NCBI GenBank assembly: GCA_024686135.1
Contig: JAIBDQ010000020.1
Location: 1 to 32,981 of the forward strand
From: Halobacteriovorax sp.
GTDB taxonomy: Bacteria; Bdellovibrionota; Bacteriovoracia; Bacteriovoracales; Bacteriovoracaceae
Direction of reading: 5' to 3'
Length of the DNA: 32,981 nucleotides
Positions 16,531 to 24,383 of the stretch are shown piece by piece. The notes beneath the pieces are model-generated. The model was not told where the DNA came from and did no database searches. It worked only from the letters and a program-made list of their open reading frames with translations. Numbering within the stretch: position 1 is the stretch's first letter; every line of letters begins with the position of its first letter. The position numbers were made by a program, and so were the translations under genes.

Positions 16531-17304
16531 TTAAAGATTAAGTGATTTCCAAAGCCTTTTATAATCATCAGCGCCTTTTGTTTTCTTGCCCATCATAAAA
16601 ACTGGTTTCTTAGTAGAAATCGATTCTTGCATTTGAACAAGGTTTCTAATTGGCGGAGTGATACTAAATGACTGAGAAAGTTCTTCGAGTCTTTGTTTTT
16701 CAATCTTTCTTCTGGCGTTAACCATGGAAGGAATAATATTGAACTTTAACTTCGGGTTTTCAGTTTCTTTAATAATCTCAAATGTATCCATCAACTCTTC
16801 AAGACCATCAATTGAATAATCTTGTGCTTGAGTAGGAATCAAAATTCGATTACTTGCCACCAAAGACATAATGAGTTCGTCACCTAACATCGGAGGAGTA
16901 TCGATAACGACATAATCATAATTTTCAGCAATAGCTTCTAATCTGATTTTAAGAAGTCTTTCCTTTCTTCCCGCACCTTTTCTAATTTCTGCTTCTGAAA
17001 GAATCATCAACTTAGAAAGATTTGCGAGATGCCTACTTGCAGGTATCAGGCTGATGTTGTCGTGAAATTCATCACCACCATCAATAGGAACTACGACTTC
17101 CTCTGCTTCTATATCTCCAATGAGCCACTCTGGTATCAGAGTTCTTTGAATCTGAACGCCAAAGGTTGAACTTAAATTTGCCTGTGAATCTAAATCGATA
17201 ACAAGAACTTTGTTTCCCTTGTGAGCAAGATGACATACGAGCTGGTAGCACTGCATTGTTTTACCGACTCCACCCTTATTATTCGCGACTGTTATTACTT
17301 CCAT
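16531..17304 (-). CDS. parA: ParA-family partition ATPase
   Basis: A deviant-Walker ATPase, 257 residues. It has the signature KGGVGKT at 10-16 (with ANNKGG rather than the usual ANQKGG), the switch strand VIDLDSQANLSS (about 35-46), and the Walker B strand YVVIDTPP. Such proteins bind DNA nonspecifically when ATP-bound and position ParB-bound cargo. There is no N-terminal HTH extension, so any autoregulation would need ParB or another factor. AAGGAG precedes the ATG. It heads a two-gene operon with parB and is divergent from the rhodanese gene across a short region holding inverted repeats. Confidence 0.88.
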   Translation of the reverse strand: MEVITVANNKGGVGKTMQCYQLVCHLAHKGNKVLVIDLDSQANLSSTFGVQIQRTLIPEWLIGDIEAEEVVVPIDGGDEFHDNISLIPASRHLANLSKLMILSEAEIRKGAGRKERLLKIRLEAIAENYDYVVIDTPPMLGDELIMSLVASNRILIPTQAQDYSIDGLEELMDTFEIIKETENPKLKFNIIPSMVNARRKIEKQRLEELSQSFSITPPIRNLVQMQESISTKKPVFMMGKKTKGADDYKRLWKSLNL

Positions 17305-17328
17305 AAATTCACTCCTTCGAATTTGGAA

Positions 17329-17352
17329 AATAGCTAAACTATTAAAATTTTA
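17329..17352. promoter_or_regulatory. Inverted repeats in the parA-rhodanese intergenic region, possible operator
   Basis: AATAG-(5)-CTATT, abutting the perfect palindrome TAAAATTTTA, lies about 25-48 bases upstream of parA, where a promoter is expected. It could be an autoregulatory site, but AT-rich DNA produces such short repeats by chance. Confidence 0.25.
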
Positions 17353-17488
17353 GAAAGTCTGTTACACATCGTCAAAGAATCTTACTCTTAAAATGCAGTG
17401 CATAAGACACGGCACAAAAGTTCAAGCAAAAAAAAATATGCTACAAAGAAGCTCAACTTTTCAAAACCCCCACTACGAGGTGAGTTCA

Positions 17489-17803
17489 ATGATTAATGAA
17501 ATTGATTCGAAAGAATTAAAAGAAAAATTAGATAAAGGCGAAAATATTATTTTGATCGATTGTCGCGAGCAAGAAGAGTGGGATGACGGTCATATTGCCG
17601 CCGCCAAGCTTATTCCTCTAAGCGAATTTGAACAAAGATATGCTGAAGTTGGTCCGACAGATGCACAAATAATTGTTCAATGTAGAAGCGGAAAAAGAAG
17701 TTTAAATGCCTGCATGATTTTACAAAATAATGGTTACGAAAATTTAACTAACTTAGCCGGTGGAATTTTAGGTTGGGCAGAACACGGATACGAAGTAGTT
17801 TAA
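17489..17803 (+). CDS. Single-domain rhodanese-like sulfurtransferase
   Basis: A compact rhodanese domain of 104 residues when started at the ATG at 17489. That ATG is preceded by GAGGTGAG and begins right at the domain (MINEIDSKELKEKL). The longer track start at 17393 adds 32 residues of non-domain sequence and lacks a good Shine-Dalgarno. Visible features are IILIDCREQEEWDDGHI (CH2-A motif) and the active-site loop QCRSGKRS with the persulfide-forming cysteine, then NLAGGILGW. It transfers sulfane sulfur in the cytoplasm. It lies four bases before nadA and upstream of a cysteine desulfurase, suggesting sulfur delivery for Fe-S assembly on NadA (inference). Confidence 0.88.
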   Translation: MINEIDSKELKEKLDKGENIILIDCREQEEWDDGHIAAAKLIPLSEFEQRYAEVGPTDAQIIVQCRSGKRSLNACMILQNNGYENLTNLAGGILGWAEHGYEVV

Positions 17804-17807
17804 AATA

Positions 17808-18911
17808 ATGTTAAATCTTTTTACTGAAGAACATTCAAATAAAACTCCGATTCCTCTAAGTGACGTTAGTGATGAACAAGTTATTAACGAACTTAAAGCG
17901 CTTAAAGAAGAATTAATTCCAAAACATTTAGTTCTCGGTCACCATTACCAAAGTAATGAAGTGATTCAATTTGCTGATGAGACTGGTGATAGTTTAGCTC
18001 TCGCTAAAAAAGCAGCTAATGTTGATAAGCCCTTTATTACCTTTTGCGGGGTTCACTTTATGGCCGAAACAGCTGATATGTTAACTGGTGATGATCAGCA
18101 AGTAATCCTTCCTGACCTCAATGCAGGTTGCTCCATGGCAGACATGGCAAACAACGAACAGGTTGAGAAAGCCTGGAAGTTCTTTGCTGATAGTACGAGT
18201 AAAAAAATCACACCCATTACGTATATAAACTGCACTGCTGAACTAAAAGCTTTTGTTGGAAGTAATGGCGGAGCTATTTGTACTTCTAGTAATGCAAAGA
18301 AAATAATTGAATGGGCCTTTAAACAAGGACAGAAGTTACTCTTCTTTCCTGACCAACATCTTGGTCGCAATACCTGTTTTGATATGGGAGTTCCTCTAGA
18401 TGAAATGGTTGTTTATAACCCTAATATGTTAAATGGCGGGCTAACTCCAGAACAAGTCGATAAGGCCAAAGTTATTCTTTGGTACGGCTACTGCAGTGTT
18501 CATCAAGGATTCACTAAAGCTCAAGTAGATCAGTTAAAAACTGATAGGCCTGATGTTCAGGTGATTGTTCATCCAGAATGTAGCTTTGATGTGGTTCAGG
18601 CCTCCCATGACAATGGATCGACTAGTTATATTATCGACAAGATTCAAGCCGCTCCGGCCGGGAGTAAGTTTGCCGTCGGTACCGAGATTAATCTCGTAAA
18701 CCGCTTAGCCGACCGTTATAAGGACAAAGAAATTTTTTCTCTTTCTCCTTACCAATGTTTATGCACAACCATGTACCGAGTAAGGCCAAGATGGCTTCTT
18801 GCTTCGCTACTAGCTATTAAAGAAGAAAAACCCATTAACGTTATTAAAGTTTCAAAAGAGATTCGAGAGCCCTCTTTAATTGCCTTAGAGAGAATGCTTT
18901 CCATTTCTTAA
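17808..18911 (+). CDS. nadA: Quinolinate synthase
   Basis: Condenses iminoaspartate with dihydroxyacetone phosphate to quinolinate in de novo NAD synthesis, using an oxygen-sensitive [4Fe-4S] cluster. The 367-residue length matches the longer Bacillus-type NadA rather than the shorter E. coli form. Visible motifs are VLGHHYQSNEVIQFAD, FCGVHFMAETADML, LPDLNAGCSMADM (Cys108), WYGYCSVH (Cys229), and PYQCLCTTM (Cys317/319). Cys108, Cys229 and one of the last pair sit where the three cluster ligands are in the Bacillus enzyme. No nadB or nadC is in the window. No good Shine-Dalgarno is seen, so it probably relies on coupling to the rhodanese gene four bases upstream. Confidence 0.95.
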   Translation: MLNLFTEEHSNKTPIPLSDVSDEQVINELKALKEELIPKHLVLGHHYQSNEVIQFADETGDSLALAKKAANVDKPFITFCGVHFMAETADMLTGDDQQVILPDLNAGCSMADMANNEQVEKAWKFFADSTSKKITPITYINCTAELKAFVGSNGGAICTSSNAKKIIEWAFKQGQKLLFFPDQHLGRNTCFDMGVPLDEMVVYNPNMLNGGLTPEQVDKAKVILWYGYCSVHQGFTKAQVDQLKTDRPDVQVIVHPECSFDVVQASHDNGSTSYIIDKIQAAPAGSKFAVGTEINLVNRLADRYKDKEIFSLSPYQCLCTTMYRVRPRWLLASLLAIKEEKPINVIKVSKEIREPSLIALERMLSIS

Positions 18912-18928
18912 ACTGAGAGAGAACTTAT

Positions 18929-20086
18929 ATGATTTATGCCGACTACAATGGATCAGCCCCAATCTGTGGTGATGTAAAAGAGTATCTGATAAATAGACTT
19001 GAGAAAGGACCTTACTCAAATCCAAATGCTATTCACCATCTTGGTCAAAAAGTTCTTATGGGAATGGAGAACGCTAGGTTTACTTGCTCAAAGATTTTAG
19101 GCTGCAAGCCAGGTCAAATTCTTTTTAACTCTGGTTCTACGGAAGGTATTTCTCATATTTTTTACTCACTTCTTTGCGGAAAGCTTGAAGAGGGAAAAAA
19201 CGTTATCATTACCAGTGGAATTGAACATTCTGCAGTTGTTAAGACAGCAAAGTATTACGAAGAAAAAGGATTTACTTTAAAGGTATGCCCTACCCTTCCA
19301 AATGGCGTAGTTAATATGGAGGCACTAGAAGTTTATCTAAATGAAACTCCAGGAAATGTCGCTCTTGTTTCCATTATGGCTGCTAATAATGAAACTGGAG
19401 TTATTCAACCCTACAAAGATATGGCCGAACTTTGCCAAAAGCACGACACGCCAATTTTTAGCGACACCACTCAACTTATTGGTAAAGCCGATTTTAGCTT
19501 TGAAGAATCAGGCTTAGACTATGCTGTTCTTTCCGGACACAAGATTGGCGCTCTAACAGGAACTGGTCTTATCATGGCCAAAGACCTTAATAACCTTAAG
19601 CCATTTATTATCGGGGGCGGACAGGAAAAAGATCTTCGAGGTGGTACTCAGAACTACTTAGGTAATGAAACAATGGCCGTGGCACTAAATTATTTTAAAG
19701 ATAATTCTCATAAGCTAGAGGATCTTAAAATTAAAAGAGAAGAGTTTGAAGCAAAAATAAAAGAAGCATTTCCCACAGTTGTTATTATGGGTGAAGACGC
19801 CCCTAGACTAGCAAGCTCTACTTATATTTCACTTCCAGGAATTCATGGCCAGGCCGTACAGATTGAACTTGAAAGCGAAGAGATCTACGTGACCACAAGT
19901 TCAGCGTGCTCAGATAACGAGCCCGTCACTTCAAAAGTATTAAAATCAATGGGCGTAACTGATGATGTCGGTAGAGGGGTTGTTAGAATTAGCTTAGGTC
20001 TATGCTCACCACTTGATTGGTATGATAAAATCTTCGATACTATTACACGAGCCTATAATAAACTGGGAAAAATAAAAAGCTATTGA
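18929..20086 (+). CDS. Cysteine desulfurase, NifS/IscS family
   Basis: A PLP enzyme that strips sulfur from cysteine as an enzyme-bound persulfide for Fe-S assembly. It has 385 residues. Visible features are DYNGSAP at the N-terminus, NSGSTEGISH, the histidine in IEHSAVVK (His100), AANNETG, the cofactor aspartate in FSDTTQ (Asp179), the Schiff-base lysine in LSGHKIGALTG (Lys205), and the catalytic cysteine in TTSSACSDNEP (Cys327). It lies 17 bases after nadA. In Bacillus a NifS-type desulfurase is encoded beside the NAD genes and serves NadA, so the same role is likely here. It is not accompanied by iscU or sufU, so a general Fe-S role is less likely. Confidence 0.92.
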   Translation: MIYADYNGSAPICGDVKEYLINRLEKGPYSNPNAIHHLGQKVLMGMENARFTCSKILGCKPGQILFNSGSTEGISHIFYSLLCGKLEEGKNVIITSGIEHSAVVKTAKYYEEKGFTLKVCPTLPNGVVNMEALEVYLNETPGNVALVSIMAANNETGVIQPYKDMAELCQKHDTPIFSDTTQLIGKADFSFEESGLDYAVLSGHKIGALTGTGLIMAKDLNNLKPFIIGGGQEKDLRGGTQNYLGNETMAVALNYFKDNSHKLEDLKIKREEFEAKIKEAFPTVVIMGEDAPRLASSTYISLPGIHGQAVQIELESEEIYVTTSSACSDNEPVTSKVLKSMGVTDDVGRGVVRISLGLCSPLDWYDKIFDTITRAYNKLGKIKSY

Positions 20087-21279
20087 TGACTAAACTTATT
20101 TTTTTCATATTAATATTTCTTTCAATCTCTTGTACTAAGAAAGGACCTAATCGCCTTTACTCCTTACCGGATTGGAAAGAAAAAACCGATGGCCATCAAC
20201 AGAGGCTTATGGTTGCCATTTCGAATAATGAAGAAGGCGAGCTTCGAACGGAACTAGCACCTATCCCCAAAAACATTATTAAACCTGGCTCTCCTTCTTC
20301 GGTTGAGTACGGCGGACCAAGTTTCTTATCCAGCTATGTAAGTATCCTTAGAAAGAGATTTGGTGAAAGACTAATTCTTTTAGATTCAGGAAGATTTTTA
20401 AAAAAGTCAGTAAATAAAGAAGACCAGAATGCCATGCTCAAATTTTACAATCACTTGAACTATGATGGCGTTCTCTTCACCGAAGAAGAAGTTATTCACT
20501 ACCTATCAAATCAAGAAGAGTTGGCTTTAAATAATATCCCCTACATCAATTCAAACATTATAGATCTCAAGACTAAAAAACTTTTAACTAAAGGAAAAGT
20601 GACTAGCTCCACAATCCTCAACAAGGATGGGCTTAAAGTGGGCCTTATAGGACTTACAAGTTATGAAGGAAGAAAGGTTTTATCTCACGAATATTTTAAA
20701 GGTATTTATTTTGAAAAACCAGCTGTCACTTTTCTTGAGTATAAAAATATTTTAAAAAAGAAAGGCGCAGATATAATCATCCTAATGGCAAACCTTAAAA
20801 CAAATTGTGAAAGTAAGCTACCACCCAAGACTTTGAGTTCCCCAAGACCAAATTGGGCAAAAATTTATTGTCAGGATAAAAAAGACGACCTGTTACGGTT
20901 TTTAAAAAGAATACCGAGGGGCTCTCTAGACCTCTTAGTTCTTACCAATAGTAATACTCAGTTAAGAGGCTATCTTTTAGATACCCCAGTGATTTCAACT
21001 CCTCCATCTTCTGGCTTCTTAAGAATGGTTGAAATTTTTTATGATAAAGAGCAAAAGAAACTTATCTGGGATAAAAGCCTTTTGCACCCGAAGATACAAT
21101 TGTGTCAGTCATTCTTTAAGGCCACATCAGATTGTCATATAAACGCCAATATTCCAGGCTATACAGAGCGTATGCGCTTATTAAAGAGTACGGCCTTACA
21201 GCTTATGCCGGCCATATTCCTTGGTCATGAGGTAAAACCAGATCTTTCAGTTAACTCATTTCTGCCAATAGTTAGATAG
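20086..21279 (+). CDS. Lipoprotein with degenerate 5'-nucleotidase (UshA-like) phosphoesterase fold
   Basis: A lipoprotein signal (MTKLIFFILIFLSISC, modified Cys16) precedes a domain laid out like the N-terminal metallophosphoesterase domain of UshA/5'-nucleotidases. The matching blocks are GGPSFLSSYVSILRKRFGERLILLDSGR (family form GGxxRxaslIkxxR...vLlLDaGD), LNYDGVLFTEEEV (family form lgYDaxtlGNHEFD), INSNIIDL (family form laaNi), and LKVGLIGLTSY. The metal-binding aspartate of DaGD is Arg, and GNHE has become FTEE. It therefore probably does not hydrolyse phosphoesters and may bind a ligand or partner. The start at 20086 overlaps the desulfurase stop (TGATG); the track start, TTG at 20083, is one codon earlier. 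No family name beyond fold resemblance is claimed. Confidence 0.68.
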   Translation: MTKLIFFILIFLSISCTKKGPNRLYSLPDWKEKTDGHQQRLMVAISNNEEGELRTELAPIPKNIIKPGSPSSVEYGGPSFLSSYVSILRKRFGERLILLDSGRFLKKSVNKEDQNAMLKFYNHLNYDGVLFTEEEVIHYLSNQEELALNNIPYINSNIIDLKTKKLLTKGKVTSSTILNKDGLKVGLIGLTSYEGRKVLSHEYFKGIYFEKPAVTFLEYKNILKKKGADIIILMANLKTNCESKLPPKTLSSPRPNWAKIYCQDKKDDLLRFLKRIPRGSLDLLVLTNSNTQLRGYLLDTPVISTPPSSGFLRMVEIFYDKEQKKLIWDKSLLHPKIQLCQSFFKATSDCHINANIPGYTERMRLLKSTALQLMPAIFLGHEVKPDLSVNSFLPIVR

Positions 21280-21280
21280 A

Positions 21281-22243
21281 CTACTTACAAATCAACACTT
21301 CATTTTCATCACAATAAGTTTCTAATCCATCTCGGCAAAAACCAGCTTTTGAACCTCTAAAGCAATAGCTACCATTTTGTGGTTCTTCAAAGCTAGTTCC
21401 TCTAGGACAGGCTGGCTGATTTCTCTCCCCGCATCTAGAACTTCCACAAAGTTTACTCCCACCGCCCTTGCAAGCATGGTCTACGATAGAGTACCAACCT
21501 CTTTTGCAAGAACCACAGTCAAAGTCCTTTGTTATTTTACAAGTTCGATCAACACGGTAGCAGAACTTATAAGAGTTCTCAGCGTAATTTAGCCACACAT
21601 CTCCATCCACTACGATTGCTCTACTAAGCTCCAAATCACCGGGATAAACTCTCATTCCAGGGGCTAAAGTATCACGCCAAGGTTCGTCATACTTTTTAAA
21701 AACTTTAGTTTTATTTCTAAGTTTATTGGGATTCTTTAAGTTAGAGGATTTAATATTAAAAAGTGGTAGTTCTAACGCCAAATCTTTTTCATTTGTTCTT
21801 GAAACAGAAAAATAAAAGTGAAAGGCCTTAAACTCTGTCTTTGATTTTAAGTTTCTTTCTCTTTTTGAAGTAAAGTAAAGTTTAAGATGGCTAAGCTCAC
21901 TTATTTTAATTTCTTCAGTTCTTTCTAAGACATTATCACAAGTCTCTGTCTTCTTTATCTTTGTGATTTTTAATATACCCTTTCCCTTGCTTAATCTTTT
22001 ATGTGGAATCCTGTAAAAAAGACAAAGTGTTGTATCTCTCTTCTCTATCCTTAATAATGTTTTCCAAGTCATTTGTGGTGCGACGATCGACTTTTGAGGA
22101 AAGAAACTTTCTTTATCCATAGCAATCATTTTATGAGCATCAGAAAACTCTTTAATCATATAGGCCCTTAGATATTTTAAGTCTGGCTCATGATTATTGC
22201 AGGATGATAATAAAAAAAATAATAGAAGCCATATAGCTTTCAT
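21281..22243 (-). CDS. Cysteine-rich predicted lipoprotein
   Basis: I recognise no family. The ATG at 22243 gives MKAIWLLLFFLLSSC, a clean lipobox. The track start at 22264 adds seven residues inside the upstream gene. The ATG overlaps the upstream stop (ATGA). After a lysine-rich middle of about 180 residues, the last 100 or so contain twelve cysteines, in motifs such as FDCGSCKRGW, LCGSSRCGERN, PACPRG and FCRDG, plus many glycines. The pattern suggests a disulfide-rich extracellular domain, or a substrate for modification by the linked genes. It is encoded last in the putative operon with the SUMF1-like and radical SAM proteins and ends one base from the stop of the convergent lipoprotein gene. 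Confidence 0.75.
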   Translation of the reverse strand: MKAIWLLLFFLLSSCNNHEPDLKYLRAYMIKEFSDAHKMIAMDKESFFPQKSIVAPQMTWKTLLRIEKRDTTLCLFYRIPHKRLSKGKGILKITKIKKTETCDNVLERTEEIKISELSHLKLYFTSKRERNLKSKTEFKAFHFYFSVSRTNEKDLALELPLFNIKSSNLKNPNKLRNKTKVFKKYDEPWRDTLAPGMRVYPGDLELSRAIVVDGDVWLNYAENSYKFCYRVDRTCKITKDFDCGSCKRGWYSIVDHACKGGGSKLCGSSRCGERNQPACPRGTSFEEPQNGSYCFRGSKAGFCRDGLETYCDENEVLICK

Positions 22244-23334
22244 TGCCAGACCTCTTGCATACATCTAAAGCCAAGGTTGAGTTCAGAAAGATTCTCAATG
22301 ACGGGTGCCCCCATCTTCGAGAAATTAAAATCTCTCTTTTCAAAACCTTCTCCATTCCATAAGGCCCTAATACCTAACTGGTGCCAAAGACTATCTACAG
22401 TAAAATAGGTACTAGAAGGAACTAAGATTTGATCTTTAAACCTAATATTCCTAACCACCTCAACTTTTCCTCCGAGAGGGTTCTTTAGACCCATCCATGA
22501 GGGCAAAGAGGTATCTTTCTTTTCTGAACATTCTTTTGAATAAAGATAGTCGCAGTACTTATCTTTAAACTTAAATTTTTTATCAAATCTAGCCTTGTAA
22601 GGAAATTCACTTTTATAGTTTCTGCTCCAAGGTAGTTTTGGTCTTAAGAACTCGAGTGGTCGATTATTTCTGAGGTCTACTGGATGAAAAGCCGCCGCAT
22701 CTAAAATATGAGATTCCATAAGTTGCATACCTCTAGATGCGCAAAGTTTTCTCATTTGAGCTACAGTTTTTCCCTTCGCTGAACTAAGATTTTTATCAAC
22801 AAAAATTAATCGTTCAAAATTATCAAATCTTGACTGTTTTGGTGGGTTCACTTCAGCGCCAAACCCATAGATACGTTTTGGCAAAAATAACTTATCGCAG
22901 TTATCTTCAAGCAATATTGTTATCTTAGTCTTATCTAAAGATAGGTTAAGCCTCACACCATCGATTGGGGATAAATCTCCGTACTCTTCTCTTTGTACTG
23001 AGACTGCTTCGCTATGAGATAGCTTACCAACACCTTTTTTTTCCGAACTGATTGAAGAATTGTTAAGAACACAATTTAAAAAATTCAGATTGCAGTTTAA
23101 TTTCCCCTCAAATTTATCTAAAGGACATTCCTTAACTGCTTCCTTATAAAGGTCTGAATATGGTCCTTTTCTCCAGACCGACCAGATCTTTTTTGAAGAT
23201 TTTAGTAATTTAAGATGATAATTAGATTTTAATATATAGTCTCGTTTAGAGCTTTTTTTCAGAGAGTAAACAAAAAGTAATATAAATATAACTAAACCAC
23301 CTATAAAGAATTTTTTTAACGGAGTAAGTCGCAC
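22240..23334 (-). CDS. Membrane-anchored protein with divergent SUMF1/FGE-like domain
   Basis: A protein of about 364 residues with one N-terminal membrane segment (FFIGGLVIFILLFVYSL, about 9-25), so the bulk faces the periplasm. The C-terminal half recalls formylglycine-generating-enzyme/SUMF1 domains: LCASRGMQLMESHILDAAAF (about 197-216; family form aCxxxGxRLPTEAEWEyAAR), GLKNPLGGKVEVVRN (282-296; family form GLyDMxGNVWEWv), and the closing NLGFRC (353-358). The paired cysteines used by true FGE just upstream of GFRC are absent, so formylglycine formation is unlikely. The start is uncertain. I prefer GTG at 23334, 16 bases after the upstream stop with AAGGA before it. The longer track start at 23418 lies inside the radical SAM gene. 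Confidence 0.6.
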   Translation of the reverse strand: MRLTPLKKFFIGGLVIFILLFVYSLKKSSKRDYILKSNYHLKLLKSSKKIWSVWRKGPYSDLYKEAVKECPLDKFEGKLNCNLNFLNCVLNNSSISSEKKGVGKLSHSEAVSVQREEYGDLSPIDGVRLNLSLDKTKITILLEDNCDKLFLPKRIYGFGAEVNPPKQSRFDNFERLIFVDKNLSSAKGKTVAQMRKLCASRGMQLMESHILDAAAFHPVDLRNNRPLEFLRPKLPWSRNYKSEFPYKARFDKKFKFKDKYCDYLYSKECSEKKDTSLPSWMGLKNPLGGKVEVVRNIRFKDQILVPSSTYFTVDSLWHQLGIRALWNGEGFEKRDFNFSKMGAPVIENLSELNLGFRCMQEVWQ

Positions 23335-23350
23335 TTTACTTAAATTCCTT

Positions 23351-24364
23351 TTAATTAGACTTATATAATGGATCACACCCATAGAGGTAGTGACAATTTT
23401 CACAACCTTTTGGCACAATATCTTTAGAAAACTTTTCCCTAAGATCCATCATAACCTTAGAATTAATACTTTCTGCTTTAGAGTTCAAAGACCCTTCATA
23501 TGAGGATAGAGGATACTGACAACAGGGAGAGAGCTCTCCCTTACTGTTTACAAAAACTGAATCCCAGAAATCAATACAGCTAATTTTAGACTTTTCTTTT
23601 TCACCATTGAAACTAGACCATCTCAGAATAAAGTCTTTTCCGAATTCTTTAATCAGCCGAGACTTTTTTTCCATTAAAAGTTCTTCGTTTAATGATTTTC
23701 TCTCACAAAAGTCAACTTCTCTTAAAGACTCTATCGTAACCATGTCAGCTCCGACGTCTCTCGCGTAGATAAGAACATCTTCTAACTTATTTTGGGAGTT
23801 CTGATCTAAGACAAAAGAAATATTAACGGGCATCAACTTTGTTATTTTTTTTATGCTCTCTTTTATTTTTTCTACATCTTCGGGATAGTAACTGACTGTC
23901 ATTAAATCTAAAGGAAATTCCTCCAACTCTTTTAAATAGCGTTCAATTAATAAACCATTCGTAACTGTCGTTACAAAATAATTTCTTGATTTCAACTCTT
24001 TCACCATATCAAAGAAATCTTTATTTAAAAGAGGCTCTCCGCCATATAAGCACACTCTACCAAAACGAGATACCGCATCAGAATCTAAAATTTTTATTAA
24101 ACCTTCTATCTTAAGCTCAAGATCTACACTGGAACTACCGTTTAGTTCTGGAAGATAATGGCAAAAACTACAGCTTTTATTACATCTTGAGGTAACTGAT
24201 ATAATTGTGTTGGGTGGCGGAAAAAGTATTTTTTTAGTTTTTAATAAAGCTTGAATTCTAATTATAACAAAACTTAAGAAAGTACCTATATAGAACAACG
24301 GTCTTCTTAACATCCCTAGCCTGAAAGCTAATTTTAAATATAAAAATTTTGTCCTTAAATCCAA
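23351..24364 (-). CDS. Radical SAM protein with SPASM-like C-terminal cysteines
   Basis: A 337-residue radical SAM enzyme. The first 50 residues are hydrophobic/amphipathic (including FYIGTFLSFVIIRIQALL), suggesting contact with the membrane. Then comes the cluster motif SRCNKSCSFCHY (Cys61, Cys65, Cys68) and the SAM-binding YGGEPLL. The C-terminal region carries further cysteines (CIDFW, SPCCQYP, GCENCHYLYGC) that resemble a SPASM-type auxiliary Fe-S cluster domain. SPASM enzymes often modify peptides or proteins; the substrate here is unknown. The start is TTG at 24364 with GAGG about five bases upstream and 19 bases after the GT-C-like gene. The SUMF1-like gene follows. Confidence 0.85.
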   Translation of the reverse strand: MDLRTKFLYLKLAFRLGMLRRPLFYIGTFLSFVIIRIQALLKTKKILFPPPNTIISVTSRCNKSCSFCHYLPELNGSSSVDLELKIEGLIKILDSDAVSRFGRVCLYGGEPLLNKDFFDMVKELKSRNYFVTTVTNGLLIERYLKELEEFPLDLMTVSYYPEDVEKIKESIKKITKLMPVNISFVLDQNSQNKLEDVLIYARDVGADMVTIESLREVDFCERKSLNEELLMEKKSRLIKEFGKDFILRWSSFNGEKEKSKISCIDFWDSVFVNSKGELSPCCQYPLSSYEGSLNSKAESINSKVMMDLREKFSKDIVPKGCENCHYLYGCDPLYKSN

Positions 24365-24383
24365 ATTGGCCTCTGTGAATTAA

